A stretch of 10,403 nt of DNA from Poindextera sp035295705 (GTDB lineage Bacteria; Pseudomonadota; Alphaproteobacteria; Caulobacterales; Caulobacteraceae). The translations under genes and the position numbers were made by a program. Under the pieces are notes generated by a model that worked only from the letters and a program-made list of their open reading frames with translations, was not told where the DNA came from and did no database searches. Each line of letters starts with the position of its first letter. Positions within the stretch are counted from its first letter, which is position 1. Shown one piece after another: positions 8,866-10,403 of this stretch. The DNA lies in the NCBI GenBank assembly GCA_035295705.1, contig DATGIN010000085.1:1-10403 (forward strand), read 5' to 3'.

Positions 8866-8973
8866 GGCCAAAATGGCGGGAAAGCATTAAGGAAGCGGAA
8901 TTGAGGTCGGTTAACGGCCACTGAACGCCTGGACGCTTGACGCGGGCGCTTACGGAACCAACCTCTGGCGCTC

Positions 8974-10056
8974 ATGGAACTGAACCTGCCGGTCTGGCCG
9001 CTGTTCGGGCTCGCCGAGGATGTCCGGCCGCAGCTCAGGCGGGCGCTTTCGGCCAGCGAGCCGGCGGCGCTGGTCACCCTCTACAAGGTGGAGGGCGGCG
9101 GCCCGCGTCCGCCCGGCACCCAGATGGTGTTCGCCGACGGGCTGGTGTCGGGGTTCCTCTCCGGCGGTTGCGTCGAGGGCGACGTCGCCATCCACGCCAG
9201 CGAGACGCTTGGCGACGGCGCGCCGCGCCGCCTCGTCTACGGCGAGGGCGGCCCGTGGCCGGACATCCGCCTGTTGTGCGGAGCGCGGATCGAGATCCTG
9301 GTCGAAAGAGTCGCGCCGGACGACGCCGCAGCCGCCCGGCTGTTCGCGCTCAGCGACGCCCGGCAGCCGGCCGTGTGGAGCACGGACGGGTCGCAGCGGA
9401 CGGTAGAGCCAGGCTCGACGATCCCGAGCGAGATCTGCCTCGTCTCCGACGATCCGTTCCTGGTGACCCGGCTCTACGAGCCGACGCCGAAGCTCGCCGT
9501 GGTCGGCGCCGACCCGACCGCGCTGGCGATCGCCAGCCTGGGCGCCCAGGCCGGCTTCGAGACCACGCTGATCCGGCCGAAGGGCCCGATCGAGGCCCCG
9601 CCGCTGGCCGGCGTCGCCTACAGCCGCGCTGAGCCGGGGCAGGCGCTGGCGCGCATGGGCGTCGATCCGTGGACCGCGATCGCGGTCGCCACCCACGACT
9701 GGGACACCGACCAGGACGCGCTGGCCGCCGCGCTGCCGACCTCGGCGTCCTACATTGGCGTGCTGGGCGCCAGGCGGCGGCTGCCGGAGCGGCACGCGCG
9801 TCTGAAGGCCGCCGGTTTTGGCGACGCGGACCTGGCGCGCCTGCACGCGCCGATCGGACTGGACCTGGGCGGCAAGGCGCCGTGGGAGGTGGCCGTGGCG
9901 GTGATCGGCGAGATCGTCGCCGAGCGCACCGACGCCTACAGCCGGTCGAGCGGCAGGATGTCGACGACGGAGCCCGGCTCGGCGGCGGGCGCGCCGATGG
10001 AGCGGCGGATGAGGGCGCCGGCTTCGGCGAACACCTTCACGAGCGACGAGTCCTGA
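8974..10056 (+). CDS. XdhC family protein (molybdoenzyme maturation), with C-terminal extension
   Basis: A 360-aa protein of the XdhC/CoxI family, cytosolic factors that bind molybdenum cofactor and help load or sulfurate it for xanthine-dehydrogenase-type enzymes. The N-terminal XdhC_CoxI domain (about 20-105) has VEGGGPRPPGTQMVF, the hallmark SGGCVEGDV with Cys66, and LLCGARIEILVE with Cys102. The C-terminal Rossmann-like domain begins KLAVVGADPTALAIASLG (about 173-190) and includes ATHDWDTDQDAL, YIGVLGARRRLPER and the usual ending IGLDLGGKAPWEVAVAVIGEIVAERTDA (to about 320). Residues 321-360 are an extension running antisense through the end of moeA, and they look like non-selected sequence. 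The ATG at 8974 has no strong ribosome site. The moeA neighbour supports a cofactor role; the target enzyme is not in the window. Confidence 0.88.
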   Translation: MELNLPVWPLFGLAEDVRPQLRRALSASEPAALVTLYKVEGGGPRPPGTQMVFADGLVSGFLSGGCVEGDVAIHASETLGDGAPRRLVYGEGGPWPDIRLLCGARIEILVERVAPDDAAAARLFALSDARQPAVWSTDGSQRTVEPGSTIPSEICLVSDDPFLVTRLYEPTPKLAVVGADPTALAIASLGAQAGFETTLIRPKGPIEAPPLAGVAYSRAEPGQALARMGVDPWTAIAVATHDWDTDQDALAAALPTSASYIGVLGARRRLPERHARLKAAGFGDADLARLHAPIGLDLGGKAPWEVAVAVIGEIVAERTDAYSRSSGRMSTTEPGSAAGAPMERRMRAPASANTFTSDES

Positions 10057-10403
10057 TCGAGCATCGCCTCGACGACCAGCGCGCCGTCGTCGGACCTGAG
10101 CCGCCCGCGCGCCCAGTGTTCGCGGCCGCCGTTCGGCGGCATGGCCGCGGCAAGCCGGGCGGTCGCCATGCGCGGCCCTGGCTCGGCGCCCTGCATGACA
10201 GCGAGCAGCGGGCGGAGAAAGAGCTCGGCGCAGACCAGCGCCGAGGCGGGGTTGCCGGGCAGGCCGACGACACGCCGCCCGTCGGCCAGCACGCCGCACC
10301 AGGTCGGCTTTCCCGGCCGCATGCGCACGGTCTCGACGCTGAGCTCGAGCCCCAGCTCGGCCAGCGCCGGCTTGACCAGGTCATGGTCGCCGACCGAGGC
10401 GCC
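9936..10403 (-). CDS. moeA: Molybdopterin molybdenumtransferase MoeA (partial, C-terminal part)
   Basis: The 3' 155 codons of a MoeA-type gene; the 5' part lies beyond the right edge. MoeA inserts molybdate into adenylylated molybdopterin, the last step of molybdenum cofactor synthesis. The first residues visible, GASVGDHDLVKPALAELG, are the conserved MoeA GxSxGdxD region at the active site. The reading frame continues through RMRPGKPTWCGVL and GLPGNPASALVCAELFLRPLL, both hallmark motifs, into the C-terminal beta domain ending GSVVDILPLDRL. The frame is uninterrupted from base 10403 to the TAG at 9936. It is convergent with xdhC and shares 121 bp with that gene's annotated end. Confidence 0.93.
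   Translation of the reverse strand, partial: GASVGDHDLVKPALAELGLELSVETVRMRPGKPTWCGVLADGRRVVGLPGNPASALVCAELFLRPLLAVMQGAEPGPRMATARLAAAMPPNGGREHWARGRLRSDDGALVVEAMLDQDSSLVKVFAEAGALIRRSIGAPAAEPGSVVDILPLDRL

Noticed and set aside
8950..10299. A 449-codon minus-strand open frame across xdhC and part of moeA
   Set aside because: It lies in a different frame from moeA, is low-complexity Arg/Ala-rich, and is antisense to well-supported XdhC motifs.

Overview
This is a GC-rich bacterial chromosomal window (roughly 70% G+C by eye), gene-dense, with no sign of mobile DNA, tRNA, rRNA or CRISPR. Codon use biased to G/C at third positions, a cobalamin-riboswitch-controlled TonB-dependent receptor, an MHYT-domain hybrid kinase and an XdhC/MoeA pair fit an alphaproteobacterium, most likely Caulobacterales (Caulobacter/Phenylobacterium-like). 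The taxon is an inference from gene types and composition only.

Left part (1-4624, + strand): the window opens inside a cobalamin riboswitch, whose 5' end is cut off. It is followed by a leader with a strong hairpin and a BtuB-like outer-membrane vitamin B12 receptor. After 95 bp comes a GTG-started hybrid histidine kinase with a seven-helix MHYT sensor, a PAS-like domain, HisKA, HATPase and a C-terminal receiver.

Middle (4723-7955): a small VOC/glyoxalase-fold protein (+) meets a TetR-family repressor (-) tail to tail, their stop codons sharing four bases. The TetR gene is divergent from an NADPH:quinone-reductase-like oxidoreductase (+). Between them lie two near-identical 13-bp palindromes, GTCAGTnACTGwC, which straddle a good -35/-10 promoter. 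This reads as a classic autoregulated TetR/oxidoreductase switch. An AI-2E (PerM-like) family membrane protein follows 44 bp downstream and is probably in the same transcript.

Right part (7952-10403): an aldo/keto reductase-like gene (-) again overlaps its convergent neighbour by four bases at the stop codons. Its catalytic His is replaced by Gln. Divergent to it is an XdhC-family protein (+), whose last ~40 codons run antisense into the end of moeA (-). That moeA is cut by the right window edge. XdhC and MoeA both belong to molybdenum-cofactor maturation, so a molybdoenzyme locus probably continues beyond the window.

The genes are individually of known families. I see no clear new multi-gene system. 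The items most worth a second look are the double TetR operator, the convergent gene-end overlaps (three in a row), the XdhC tail, the Gln-for-His aldo/keto reductase, and the B12-receptor/MHYT-kinase neighbourhood.
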